Positions 34,975 through 42,894 of a stretch of DNA of 57,790 nt are shown here, piece after piece. The DNA is taken from assembly GCF_028882275.1 (NCBI RefSeq), contig NZ_JARBUT010000030.1:1-57790 (forward strand), written 5' to 3'. The notes beneath the pieces are model-generated. The model worked only from the letters and a program-made list of their open reading frames with translations. It had not been told where the DNA came from and searched no databases. Made by a program: the position numbers and the translations under genes. Numbering within the stretch: the stretch's first letter is position 1; every line of letters starts with the position of its first letter. The DNA comes from Nocardiopsis sp. N85 (GTDB taxonomy: Bacteria; Actinomycetota; Actinomycetes; Streptosporangiales; Streptosporangiaceae).

Positions 34975-35300
34975 GCCACCTCTCCCCGATGAGACTCATG
35001 GGTCTCCCCGACGCCGTGGACCAGGCGCATCGCCTCGTCCACCTCACGGCGCTCGTCCTCGCTCAGGGATTCCTCGCCCGCCTCGTCCACGGGCCCGTAG
35101 TGCTCGGCACGCCCCTCGGCGTCCGCGATCAGCGCGTCGAGACCCGCGAACTGCGCTTCGGCCGCCTCGACCTCGGCCATCTGCCGGATCGCGGCGTTGA
35201 CCAGATAGGACGACACGTCCATGCCCGCACGATCCGCGTGCTCCCGGATCCGCTCGGCGTCCTCGGCTTCGAGACTGATACTGATGCGCACTCTAGCCAT
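34971..35300 (-). CDS. Ribbon-helix-helix type antitoxin partner of PIN remnant
   Basis: 109-aa protein. The N-terminus (ARVRISISLEAEDAERIREH, then ADRAGMDVSSYLVNAAIRQ) is a CopG/RHH-like DNA-binding domain, followed by an acidic helical tail (SEDERREVDEAMRLVHG) typical of antitoxins. The next gene is the broken PIN toxin, overlapping by 4 bp. With its toxin gone it may be free of selection or may act on related promoters. Confidence 0.8.
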   Translation of the reverse strand: MARVRISISLEAEDAERIREHADRAGMDVSSYLVNAAIRQMAEVEAAEAQFAGLDALIADAEGRAEHYGPVDEAGEESLSEDERREVDEAMRLVHGVGETHESHRGEVA

Positions 35301-35348
35301 GACACCAGAGTCATACCCGTATTACGATCCGTCGATGATTCCGACCGA

Positions 35349-35645
35349 TCAGCCAGGGGCAGGCTCAACGTTTGCGGTAGACCTAGCGGCGGGGGCGACG
35401 CGCAAGGCCACCACCACGAGCCGACCGTCATCAGTCGCGTACACGACCCGGTGGTCGCCCACTCGAATGCGCCACGGCCCCGGGTAGCCGGTGAGCGGAC
35501 GGCATTCGTCGGGTCGAGGTTCCCTCGCCGACCCCATCACGGCCGAGTACACGCGACGGGCCACGGGTTCGCCCAGCTTGGCGGGCTCCTTGCTCGCCCG
35601 GCCGTCGAACACGACCTCGTAGGGATGTGATCGGTCTTCGGTCAC
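35349..35645 (-). CDS. RelE/ParE-type toxin
   Basis: 98-aa RelE-superfamily toxin. The family blocks are YEVVFDGRASKEPAKLGEPV, VARRVYSAVMG, then LTGYPGPWRIRVGDHRVVYA and LVVVALRVAPA. The basic Arg residues (WRIRVGDHRV) used for mRNA binding or cleavage are present. GTG 35645 overlaps the antitoxin stop as GTGA. Target (ribosome-bound mRNA or gyrase) cannot be assigned. Confidence 0.88.
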   Translation of the reverse strand: MTEDRSHPYEVVFDGRASKEPAKLGEPVARRVYSAVMGSAREPRPDECRPLTGYPGPWRIRVGDHRVVYATDDGRLVVVALRVAPAARSTANVEPAPG

Positions 35646-35878
35646 AGGCCGAGCTCCCTGGCGACGTCCTCGGCGTCACCGGAGCGAATCTCCTCCAGTC
35701 GCTGGCGGGCGATGCCGCCGTCCCGCTGGTCGAGGAGTCCTTCGTACGCCTCGACCAGGCCGATCGAAACGATTGCGGCGACCCGCTCATGGTTGCGTCC
35801 ACGGGTGACGTAGGTGATCTCATCACCGAAGGCGGCTCTGTTCACCCTCTGGGAGAAGTGGTCACGAGCCTCCCGCAT
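35642..35878 (-). CDS. Phd/YefM-type antitoxin
   Basis: 78-aa antitoxin, first gene of a two-gene unit with the RelE toxin. The fold signature MREARDHFSQRVNRAA, EITYVTRGRNHERVAAIVS matches Phd/YefM; the tail SGDAEDVARELGL would bind the toxin. ATG 35878 gives the standard start, though the nearest GGGAGG lies about 17 nt upstream; ATG 35929 is an alternative but would overlap the divergent gene's start. Confidence 0.85.
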   Translation of the reverse strand: MREARDHFSQRVNRAAFGDEITYVTRGRNHERVAAIVSIGLVEAYEGLLDQRDGGIARQRLEEIRSGDAEDVARELGL

Positions 35879-35927
35879 CCACAGAAAACGGCTCGCCCTC
35901 CCGGGCCGCGTGCGCGAGTATCGCGGC

Positions 35928-36362
35928 ATGGACACGTGTGCGCGGTGCGGAGCGGTGAGCGGCACCCCTTGCGAGGAGTTGTTCCAGCGGCTGCTGGCGC
36001 TGGACCACTCCCGTCAGGAACCGTGGGGCCCGCTGCACGGCGTCGCCGTCGCCTGTTACCGCCTCCAGCACCCGGCCTCCCTGGCTGAGGGCACACACGC
36101 CTTTCCGCTGGAACTGCTGCGGACCCACGTCGAGGACGGGGCCGAGGCCTCCCGCAAACTCACTGAGCGCGCCCGCCGCGCCAACTCCCACCGGGTCCGC
36201 CGACGAGAGCACGGCGCACCCGCTGCTCCCCGGACAAACGTCCCCAGCGGGTTCACGTTCACCGTCGCCGAGGTCGCCGTGGACGGCGGTTTCCCCGCCG
36301 AGGGCCACACCGAACGCGTCCGCGCCTGGGCAGAGGCCACCCTGGCCGCCTGGTCCGCCTGA
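35928..36362 (+). CDS. DUF5946 family protein
   Basis: 144-aa protein. The start CARCGAVSGTPCEELFQRLL has the two-Cys pair that could bind zinc, and GPLHGVAVACYRLQHPASLA with HAFPLELL is the conserved core of DUF5946, whose function is unknown. ATG 35928 is divergent from the Phd-type antitoxin with 49 bp between, so the two may share control by the antitoxin-toxin complex. Confidence 0.8.
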   Translation: MDTCARCGAVSGTPCEELFQRLLALDHSRQEPWGPLHGVAVACYRLQHPASLAEGTHAFPLELLRTHVEDGAEASRKLTERARRANSHRVRRREHGAPAAPRTNVPSGFTFTVAEVAVDGGFPAEGHTERVRAWAEATLAAWSA

Positions 36363-36371
36363 CCTGCCGGA

Positions 36372-36623
36372 TCAGTGTTTGAAGTGGACGAACAGGCGGC
36401 CGAAGTTCTTGGAGTCCTTCTCGACGCGGTGGTAGCGGGCCTTGACGTCCTTGCGGTCGAGGAACCGCAGTACGCGCTTCTTGAGCTGGCCCGACCCCTT
36501 GCCCGGGATGATCTCCACGGTCTTGGCGCCGGTGCGCTCGGCCTCGGCGATGATGTCCTCCAAGGCCCGGTCGATGTCCCGGCCCTTGTTGAAGATGTCG
36601 TGCAGGTCGAGCTTGAGCCGCAT
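36372..36623 (-). CDS. Small Smr (MutS2-type nuclease) domain protein
   Basis: 83-aa stand-alone Smr domain. The family marks are LDLHDIFNKGRDIDRALEDI at the start, VEIIPGKGSGQLKKRVLRFL (HGxGxG loop equivalent) in the centre, and FGRLFVHFKH at the end. Smr domains bind or nick DNA or cleave RNA; in MutS2 and related proteins they act in collided-ribosome rescue. CGGAGG precedes ATG 36623. It lies 26 bp downstream of the membrane protein gene, probably co-transcribed. Confidence 0.85.
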   Translation of the reverse strand: MRLKLDLHDIFNKGRDIDRALEDIIAEAERTGAKTVEIIPGKGSGQLKKRVLRFLDRKDVKARYHRVEKDSKNFGRLFVHFKH

Positions 36624-36649
36624 GGCCGCCTCCGTCCGATCACCCGGGA

Positions 36650-37609
36650 TCATACGTGTTCGCGCTCGCGTTCGCGCAGGCGCAGGGCCCACCGGACCCC
36701 CAGGACCGTGGCGACCGCCAGGGCCCCGGCGACGGCCAGGGTGAGGCCGTCGGGCCGGACGACCGACTGACCGCGCAGGGCCTGCCAGGTGAGCAGGACG
36801 ACCAGGCCGGCGTAGGAGCCGGAGACGACCAGGACCAGCCGGGTGCGCAGGGCGTCGGAGGTCAGGCGCGGGTACCGGCCGGCCAGGACGGTCAGCAGCA
36901 GGGCGAACAGGATGATCACCTGGAGTCCGTGCAGGCCGACGAAGTGGGCGACGCGCAGGTCTCCGGCGACCGTGCTCCAACCGACCAGGGGCAGCCCGGG
37001 TCCGCCGTCGGGAAGGCCGACGGTGTGGGCACCGATGACGTCGGAGGCATCGCCCTCGCGCAGGGTGACCATCTGTTCGGCCGTCGGCATGGTCATGAGG
37101 AAGGCGACCGCCATCCCGGCGAGGGCGATCGCGGTGCCCGCCCGGATGGCCACGGTGATGGAGCGTTCGCCGAGCCGCTGGACGAGCAGGAGCACGCCGA
37201 TGGCGAGGGTCACGAGCCACACGGTCATGATCATGACCGCCATCAGGCCGTAGACGGCGGTGTCGAAGAAGGTGGCGTTGTTGAAGTGGCTGACCCGGCC
37301 GCGCACGACCTGGAGGGTGATGGCGACGAGTTCGCCGGTGAGCATGACGGCGACGACGGTGCCCAGCCACCAGGCGGTGCGGCGCCTTCGGGTGACGAGG
37401 GACAGCAGCCAGGCGAGGGTCAGGTTGTAGACGATGGCCGAGATCGCGAACTTGGTGGGCTTGAGCCAGGCGGGGTCGCCGTTGATGATCCGGTCGTCGA
37501 CGACGAGGCCGGTGACGGAGACCAGCAGGAGGGCAAGGCCCAGGAGCGCGGTCAGGGTCAGCGGCCGGTGCAGATCGATGATGGCGCGCACGGTGGTCGG
37601 GGGATTCAT
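36650..37609 (-). CDS. Integral membrane protein, unknown function
   Basis: 319-aa protein with about eight membrane helices. A short loop after helix 1 has VDDRIINGDPAWLKPTKFAI, a recurrent signature of a family of actinobacterial membrane proteins without assigned role. His residues near VAHFVGLHGLQ in a helix could bind haem, a guess. ATG 37609 is preceded by AGAGGG. Divergent from a MerR regulator, with palindromes between, so it is probably the MerR target. Confidence 0.8.
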   Translation of the reverse strand: MNPPTTVRAIIDLHRPLTLTALLGLALLLVSVTGLVVDDRIINGDPAWLKPTKFAISAIVYNLTLAWLLSLVTRRRRTAWWLGTVVAVMLTGELVAITLQVVRGRVSHFNNATFFDTAVYGLMAVMIMTVWLVTLAIGVLLLVQRLGERSITVAIRAGTAIALAGMAVAFLMTMPTAEQMVTLREGDASDVIGAHTVGLPDGGPGLPLVGWSTVAGDLRVAHFVGLHGLQVIILFALLLTVLAGRYPRLTSDALRTRLVLVVSGSYAGLVVLLTWQALRGQSVVRPDGLTLAVAGALAVATVLGVRWALRLREREREHV

Positions 37610-37636
37610 GACACCCTCTCTCATGGGTAGCAACAC

Positions 37637-37669
37637 TATCCATAGTGGATACTAGAACTATCTAGTATC
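37637..37669. promoter_or_regulatory. MerR-type operator region
   Basis: Two overlapping palindromes in an AT-rich gap: TATCCA-TAG-TGGATA (37637-37651) and GATACTAG-AACTAT-CTAGTATC (37648-37669, perfect 8-bp arms). They lie between the divergent membrane protein and MerR genes and fit a dimeric MerR-type regulator that twists the promoter. Confidence 0.75.
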
Positions 37670-37701
37670 TATGTGGATTTCGCAAGAGAGAACAGGAGAG
37701 G

Positions 37702-38361
37702 ATGTCCGTCATGCGCATCGCCGAACTCAGCGAACGGGCCGGGGTCCCCATCCCGACGATCAAGTACTACCTGCGGGAGGGCATCCTCCCCCGAGGTGAA
37801 CCCACCGGGCGCAACCAGGCCAGATACGGCGCGGAGCACGTGCACCGGCTACGCCTGATCAGGGCCCTCGTCACCGTCGGCGGGCTGCCGATCACCACCG
37901 TTCGCGAGGTCCTCGCCGAGGTCGCCGAGCCCGGGCTGGGCCTGCACACCAAGCTCGGCCTCGTCATGCGCCGGATCCCCCTGGTCGGAACCGACATCGA
38001 ACCCGAGGAGGAGGACCGTGAACGCGCGCTGGCGTTCGTCGCCCGTCAGGGCTGGTTCTTCTACGAGGACCACCCCGCCATGGACGCCCTGGCCGTCGTC
38101 CTCGCCGGTCACCGCGAGGCCGGGCACCCCGTCGACGACGCCTCCCTGGACCGCTACGCCGCCGCCATCGAGCAGGTCGCCCGGGTCGACCTGGACCGCG
38201 TCGGCGACCTGCCCACGTCGGAGGAGGTGCTGGAGGCCGCCGCCGCCAAGACCGTGCTCGGCGACACCCTGTTCACGGTCCTGCGTCGCCTCGCCCAGAT
38301 CGACGAGTCCGCGAAGCGGTACCTCGACGAGGACGAACACCGCTCCGCGCGGGAGGACTGA
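37702..38361 (+). CDS. MerR family transcriptional regulator
   Basis: 219-aa regulator. The winged-helix DNA-binding domain covers residues 4-72 (MRIAELSERAGVPIPTIKYY, LREGILP), then a helical dimerisation region and an effector-binding domain resembling those of multidrug-sensing TipA/MerR-like activators (residues 100-210). No metal-binding Cys are present, so a small hydrophobic ligand is likelier than a metal. CAGGAGAGG precedes ATG 37702. Confidence 0.92.
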   Translation: MSVMRIAELSERAGVPIPTIKYYLREGILPRGEPTGRNQARYGAEHVHRLRLIRALVTVGGLPITTVREVLAEVAEPGLGLHTKLGLVMRRIPLVGTDIEPEEEDRERALAFVARQGWFFYEDHPAMDALAVVLAGHREAGHPVDDASLDRYAAAIEQVARVDLDRVGDLPTSEEVLEAAAAKTVLGDTLFTVLRRLAQIDESAKRYLDEDEHRSARED

Positions 38362-38519
38362 GGCGTGTCGCGCGGATGCCGCCCGTCGCGAGAGGAACGC
38401 CGTCGGCCACGGGCCGTCCGTGACCTGCGGCCGTCGGGCGGTGGCGGGTGGCGGGCGGCGGGCGGGCGTGCCGGGGCGTCGCACGGCGGGACGGGTGTCC
38501 GCGGAACGCGCCCCGACCC

Positions 38520-39323
38520 TCAGAAGCGGTCGGTGAAGGCCGCGCGCACCCGCTCGTCCCGGTCCAGGACCGCGAACACCACCCGCTCGAACACCCCCGC
38601 GAATCCACCGCGCAGGTGCTCCGCGAAAACCGACGCGACCTCCTCCGGCCGGTTGCCGAACACACCGCACCCCCACGCGCCCAGCACCAGCACGTCCACC
38701 CCGTGGTGGGCGGCCACCGCCAGCACGCCCCGGGCCCGCGCGGTCAACACCCCGGGGATCGTCCGGGCCTCCTCCTCGGCACCGTCGCGCTCGATCATCC
38801 TCCGGTTGGGCGCCGCGCAGGTGAGGAACCCGACCGCCGGCGGCTCCGACAGCCGCTCGCCCCGGTCGTCGCACAGCACCGGCACCCGGGGAGACCAGAT
38901 CACCCGGTCGCTGTAGAGCAGGGACCGCTCCGCCCGGTGGTGCGCGTAGAACTCGGGGCATCGGGTCAACGACGCGTACAGGGCGCTCGACCGGGCCAGA
39001 CTCTCCTCCTGGGCGCGCGCCCCGTTGGCGACGCCGCCGCCCGGGTTGCGGGCCGACGCGAAGTTGAGCGCCGCCACCTCACCCTCCCCCGCCAGGCGCA
39101 ACAGCGCGGCCAGGGTGCTCTCACCCGTCACCTCGAACCGGGTGTCGTGCCGTGGGACGGGCGCGGGCAGCGCGGCGATGTCCTCCGGAAGGTGGTGCCG
39201 GGTGCCCTCCCGCATCGCCGCCAGGTCGGCGGACAGGTCGACCGGCAGCGCGCCGACCCGGTACCGCTCCGCCTCGAACATGCTCTTCGTCTCCGCCCAG
39301 ATGCCGCGCAAACGCTGTGACAC
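38520..39323 (-). CDS. Bacterial-type poly(ADP-ribose) glycohydrolase (TIGR02452)
   Basis: 267-aa macrodomain-fold glycohydrolase that removes ADP-ribose from modified targets. The signature is NPGGGVANGARAQEE (about residues 110-124): GGG loop plus QEE, where the last Glu is catalytic. The diphosphate loop is LVLGAWGCGVFGN near 213, and an N-terminal TIGR02452 extension (SADLAAMREGTRHHLPEDIA) is present. GTG 39323 has GGGAGGG 5 nt upstream; the frame runs open to 39434. Divergent from kptA, 109 bp apart. Confidence 0.93.
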   Translation of the reverse strand: MSQRLRGIWAETKSMFEAERYRVGALPVDLSADLAAMREGTRHHLPEDIAALPAPVPRHDTRFEVTGESTLAALLRLAGEGEVAALNFASARNPGGGVANGARAQEESLARSSALYASLTRCPEFYAHHRAERSLLYSDRVIWSPRVPVLCDDRGERLSEPPAVGFLTCAAPNRRMIERDGAEEEARTIPGVLTARARGVLAVAAHHGVDVLVLGAWGCGVFGNRPEEVASVFAEHLRGGFAGVFERVVFAVLDRDERVRAAFTDRF

Positions 39324-39432
39324 AGGCCCTCCCACTCCGTACGACGGACACGGCAGGCTAATGCGCGCGTGTCCCCCCGGTCCACTGGAAAAACCGTGGA
39401 CCGACGCGGTCCCGCCGACGAGGATGCGGTAC

Positions 39433-39993
39433 ATGGATCAGAAGAGACTCGTGCGCGCCTCCAGGTACATCGCGCGTGTGCTGCGCCACGACCCCGACCG
39501 GGTCGGGGTGCGCCTGGACCCCCGGGGGTGGACGCCGGTGGACGACCTGCTCCGGGGCCTGCGCCGGGCGGACGTCCGACTCGGCCGGGAGGAGCTGGAG
39601 GAGGTCGTCGCCGGCAACGACAAGAAGCGGTTCGAGTTCAGCGCGGACGGCACCCGCATCCGCGCCCGGCAGGGCCACTCCGTCAGCGTCGACCCGGGCC
39701 TCGTCCCGACCGAACCGCCCGAGACCCTCTACCACGGGACCGTCGGCCGTTTCATGCCCGCCATCACCGCCGAAGGGCTGCGACCCATGAACCGGCACGA
39801 CGTCCACCTGGCACCCGACACCGGGACCGCCGCCAGGGTGGGCGCCCGCCGGGGCAGGCCGGTGGTGCTCGCCGTCGCCGCGGGTCGCATGCACAGGGAC
39901 GGTCACGGGTTCCGGGTGACGGGGAACGGGGTGTGGCTGGTGGCCGCCGTCCCACCCGGGTACCTGAGCGGGACCGCACCCGTCACGGCTTGA
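39433..39993 (+). CDS. kptA: RNA 2'-phosphotransferase KptA/Tpt1
   Basis: 186-aa enzyme that uses NAD+ to remove a 2'-phosphate from RNA through an ADP-ribosylated intermediate, giving ADP-ribose 1'',2''-cyclic phosphate. The catalytic set is visible: Arg/His of SRYIARVLRHDP near residue 16, LYHGT (about 102), GLRPMNRHDVHL (about 115-127) and the Arg of VGARRGRPVVLAVAA. Length equals the E. coli protein. ATG 39433 has GAGG 9 nt upstream. Bacteria lack the usual tRNA splicing substrate, so the role is open. Its end overlaps the convergent methyltransferase by 11 bp. Confidence 0.95.
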   Translation: MDQKRLVRASRYIARVLRHDPDRVGVRLDPRGWTPVDDLLRGLRRADVRLGREELEEVVAGNDKKRFEFSADGTRIRARQGHSVSVDPGLVPTEPPETLYHGTVGRFMPAITAEGLRPMNRHDVHLAPDTGTAARVGARRGRPVVLAVAAGRMHRDGHGFRVTGNGVWLVAAVPPGYLSGTAPVTA

Positions 39994-40813
39994 CGGCGCT
40001 GAAGATCGCGGTCCCGGGGATCATCCGGCCGCGCACCGGACCCCAGCCGCCCCACACCCGGTCGTGCCCCTCCGGCCATTCGGGCTCCGTCAGGTCGCGC
40101 AGGACCAGGCCGGCCCGGGCGATCCCCCGCACCCAGTCCCCGACCGTCCGGTGATGCTCCACGTAGATCGCGTTGCCGTGGTCGTCCTCCTCCACGTAGG
40201 CGCGCCGGTCGAAGTAGGACTGGTGGACGGTGAACCCGTGCTCGGTGGGGTCGTCGGGAAAGCTCCACCGGACGGGGTGGGTCACCGAGAAGACCAGCAG
40301 CCCGCCCGAGCGCAGCACCCGGGCCGACTCGGCCAGGGCGTCGTCGGCCGAGGGCACGAACGGGAACGCCCCGAACGAGGAGAACACCACGTCGAAGGCG
40401 GCGTCGGAGAACGGCAGCCGTTGGGCGTCGGCCTGGACGGTGGGCAGACGCGTCCCCGACTCCTCGTCGATGCGCAGGGCGTGCTGGAGCTGGCGGAACG
40501 ACAGGTCGAAGGACACGACCTCGCGCACTCCCCGGGCGCGCAGCCAACGCCCGCACTGGCCCGCTCCCCCGCCGACCTCCAGGACGCGGCGCTCGCGCAG
40601 GGCGTCGAGATCGCCCAGGAGACCGATGTCGGCCTCCGTCAGCCCCTCGGGACACCACACGAAGTCGACATCGCCGAGGAAGTCGCCGTGGTCGGCCTGG
40701 TAGGCGTCGGCGGCGCCGTCCCACCACAGGCGTCCCGCGCGGACGCTCTCACGGGCGTCGACGGCGCGCCGCTCCATCCGTCCCGGCACCGGATAGTCGT
40801 CGTGTTCGTGCAC
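39983..40813 (-). CDS. Class I SAM-dependent methyltransferase
   Basis: 276-aa methyltransferase. The SAM-binding motif I is VLEVGGGAGQCGRWL (about residues 77-91), motif II the acidic strand VSFDLSFRQL, and motif IV ADAQRLPFSDAAFDVVF; a DUF2431/COQ5-like fold is likely. Acceptor unknown. A GTG start at 40813 follows GAGGGG at good spacing. It lies 27 bp after SURF1 on the same strand, probably as its operon partner, and converges on kptA. Confidence 0.88.
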   Translation of the reverse strand: MHEHDDYPVPGRMERRAVDARESVRAGRLWWDGAADAYQADHGDFLGDVDFVWCPEGLTEADIGLLGDLDALRERRVLEVGGGAGQCGRWLRARGVREVVSFDLSFRQLQHALRIDEESGTRLPTVQADAQRLPFSDAAFDVVFSSFGAFPFVPSADDALAESARVLRSGGLLVFSVTHPVRWSFPDDPTEHGFTVHQSYFDRRAYVEEDDHGNAIYVEHHRTVGDWVRGIARAGLVLRDLTEPEWPEGHDRVWGGWGPVRGRMIPGTAIFSAVKP

Positions 40814-40840
40814 GTGTCCCCTCGTGGGTCGGCGCGGACG

Positions 40841-41677
40841 TCAGTGGACGTCTTCGCGCGGGCGGTCACCGGTGTCCCCGGCGCCCTCCGTGTGCTCGGC
40901 CGGGCCCCCGTCAGCGGTGTCCCCGGCGCTCTCGGCCTCACGGGCGTCGCGCAGTTCCCGTCGTATGAGGAAGATCCAGCCGCCGATGGCGACGAGGGTG
41001 AACACCCACCACTGGACGGCGTAGGACAGGCTCATCCCGGAGTCCAGTTCACGCACCTCGATGCGCTCGGGGGCGGCGTCGGGCAGTGGGTCCTGGGCGG
41101 TGAGCTCGACGTAGCCGCCGTAGACCGGATAGGGCAGTGACTCGGCGATGGCGGGCACGTCGACCATGAGCAGCTGCCCCTCAGGCAGATCGTCGCGGTT
41201 GCGCCGCCCGGAGTTCTCCTCGGTCTCGGAGAAGTGGAGACGGCCGCCCACCTCGACCGTGCCGGTGGGCGCGGGCGGCACCTCGGGCACGTCCAGGGCG
41301 GTCTCGCCTCGGGGGATCCAGCCCCGGTTGACCAGGACCGCGGGCCCTTCCTCGGTGACCAGCGGGGTCAGCACGTGGAAGCCGACCCCACCGGAGCCGT
41401 CGCGGTTGCGCAGCAGGATCTGGTGCCCGGTGTCCCAGGTCCCGACGGCCTCGACGGTGCGCCACCGGTCGGCGGGCGCCACGTCGGAGCCGACCTCGGT
41501 GAGTTCGGCGACCGGCACGGGTTCGGCGGCCAGGTTGCCCTGCTGGAGGGCGACGGCGTCGCTGCGCGTCCCCCAGCGGTCCACCTGCCAGAAGCCCAGC
41601 CAGATGAAGGTGGGCACGATGACGAGGACCAGCGCGTGGAACGCCAGCATGCGTTGGGAGAACAGGACTCTGCGCAC
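40841..41677 (-). CDS. SURF1 family cytochrome oxidase assembly protein
   Basis: 278-aa membrane protein with a helix near each end (about 12-30 and 217-237) and a large external domain between. The family blocks are HALVLVIVPTFIWLGFWQVD, LLRNRDGSGGVGFHVLTPL, VLVNRGWIPRGE, YPVYGGYVEL and a closing SYAVQWWVFTLVAIGG. SURF1 helps insert haem a into cytochrome c oxidase. The C-terminal 40 residues are a cytoplasmic acidic extension absent from most SURF1. The GTG at 41677 has only a weak ribosome site. Confidence 0.95.
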   Translation of the reverse strand: MRRVLFSQRMLAFHALVLVIVPTFIWLGFWQVDRWGTRSDAVALQQGNLAAEPVPVAELTEVGSDVAPADRWRTVEAVGTWDTGHQILLRNRDGSGGVGFHVLTPLVTEEGPAVLVNRGWIPRGETALDVPEVPPAPTGTVEVGGRLHFSETEENSGRRNRDDLPEGQLLMVDVPAIAESLPYPVYGGYVELTAQDPLPDAAPERIEVRELDSGMSLSYAVQWWVFTLVAIGGWIFLIRRELRDAREAESAGDTADGGPAEHTEGAGDTGDRPREDVH

Positions 41678-41766
41678 GTCTTCGAGGGTATGAGACGTCT
41701 TCGAGCACCTCGCACCGCCCCGCCCACAGACCGGTCCGCTCTTGCGTCACCGCGCCAGGACCGACG

Positions 41767-41799
41767 GCGGGGCCGCCGACATCGTGTCGGCGGCCCCGC
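41767..41799 (-). terminator. Terminator of the chaplin gene
   Basis: 15-bp perfect stem GCGGGGCCGCCGACA (41767-41781) with its complement at 41785-41799, loop TCG, 40 bp past the chaplin stop. Confidence 0.85.
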
Positions 41800-41838
41800 G
41801 GTGGGTGTCCGTTCCCGCGCGCGGCGCGGGCGGCGGTC

Positions 41839-42894
41839 CTACTCCTCGCCGGCGGTGGCGAGGGCGGCCTTGCGCTTGCGGGCGAAGTACAGACCCGCGC
41901 CACCGGCGCCGACGGCGGCGATGCCCGCGGCGACCAGACCGGTCAGGGCGCCACCGGTGAGGGGAAGCTCGGAGCCGGCCTGCTGGGGCGGGGCCGGCTT
42001 GTCGTCGCCCTTGCCGCCGTCGCCCTCACCGCCATCGCCCTCGTGCTCGTCCTCTTCACGGGGCTCCTCGGGCTTCTCGGGCTTCTCGCCGCCCGGCTCC
42101 TCCGGCTTCTCGGGGGTCTCGGGGGTCTCCTCCCCGGGCTCCTCCGGCTTCCCCGGCTCACCGGGCTTCTCGGAGATGACCTCCAGGCAGGAGGCCTCGG
42201 CCAGGCCGAGCACGCCGACGGCGTTACCGCAGATGTCGGTGGCGACGTCGACGGGGACCACGACCTGGTTGCCGGAGGCAACGCCACCGGAACCGTCGGT
42301 GGTCGCCTCGGGGGAACCCTCGTTCTCCGGAGCGGCCTGGATGATGTTGATGATGGTGGTGCACTTGGAGCTGGCACCGCCGAGGATCGCCACCGAGTTA
42401 CCGCAGATGTTGATGGCGGCGTCGACGGGGACGATGATCTGGTTGCCGGAGGCCACGCCGCCCGAACCGTCGGTGGAGTAGGTGCCGTTGGCGGACTCCT
42501 CTTCCAGGACCTCGACGACCTCAAGGCATTCGGCCTTGGAGACGCCCCCGACGGCCACGGCGTTACCGCAGGCGTCGATCGCGGCGTCGACGGGGACGAT
42601 GATCTGGTTGCCGGAGGCCACGCCGCCCGAACCGTCGGTGGAGGCGCCGCCCTTGCCGCTGGTCTCGTAGAGGACCTTGGAGACCTGGGTGCACGTGGCC
42701 TTGGATATGCCCAGGACGGCGAGCGAGTTGCCGCACAGGCCGGCCTCGATGTCGACGGGGACGATGATCTGGTTGCCCGAGCCGACACCTCCCGAACCGC
42801 TGGTGGTGGCGTCGGCGAAGGCTGCGGCGGCCGGGACGAAGGCGAGGCCGGCGGCGATCGCCGTGGCGAAGGAGTAACGGAGTGTGTTGCGCAT
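41839..42894 (-). CDS. Four-domain, LPxTG-anchored chaplin
   Basis: 351-aa surface protein. A signal peptide (residues 1-27) is followed by four chaplin domains (about 30-70, 85-125, 140-180 and 198-238), each GSGGV(G/A)SGNQ(I/V)(I/V)VPVD with two conserved Cys (CGN and a closing C). Then comes an acidic/Pro stalk (GEPGKPEEPGEE, repeated) and a sortase signal ELPLTGG with hydrophobic helix and Arg/Lys tail. Chaplins assemble into amyloid-like hydrophobic films on aerial hyphae and spores. Streptomyces long chaplins carry two domains; four is unusual. ATG 42894 has AAAGG upstream. Confidence 0.95.
   Translation of the reverse strand: MRNTLRYSFATAIAAGLAFVPAAAAFADATTSGSGGVGSGNQIIVPVDIEAGLCGNSLAVLGISKATCTQVSKVLYETSGKGGASTDGSGGVASGNQIIVPVDAAIDACGNAVAVGGVSKAECLEVVEVLEEESANGTYSTDGSGGVASGNQIIVPVDAAINICGNSVAILGGASSKCTTIINIIQAAPENEGSPEATTDGSGGVASGNQVVVPVDVATDICGNAVGVLGLAEASCLEVISEKPGEPGKPEEPGEETPETPEKPEEPGGEKPEKPEEPREEDEHEGDGGEGDGGKGDDKPAPPQQAGSELPLTGGALTGLVAAGIAAVGAGGAGLYFARKRKAALATAGEE
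42416..42643. repeat. 63-bp identical repeat within chaplin gene
   Basis: 42416-42478 and 42581-42643 are identical over 63 bp, offset 165 bp (exactly 55 codons). They encode the GSGGVASGNQIIVPVDAA core of chaplin domains 3 and 2. The two inner domains thus arose by a recent 55-codon duplication or have been kept alike by gene conversion. Confidence 0.85.

Noticed and set aside
34054..36362. Complete mobile island with attachment sites
   Set aside because: I found no integrase, transposase, tRNA or flanking direct repeats; only clustered TA modules are supported.
42416..42643. Possible CRISPR-like repeat
   Set aside because: Only two long identical copies inside a coding gene in phase with a 55-codon protein module; it is a domain repeat.
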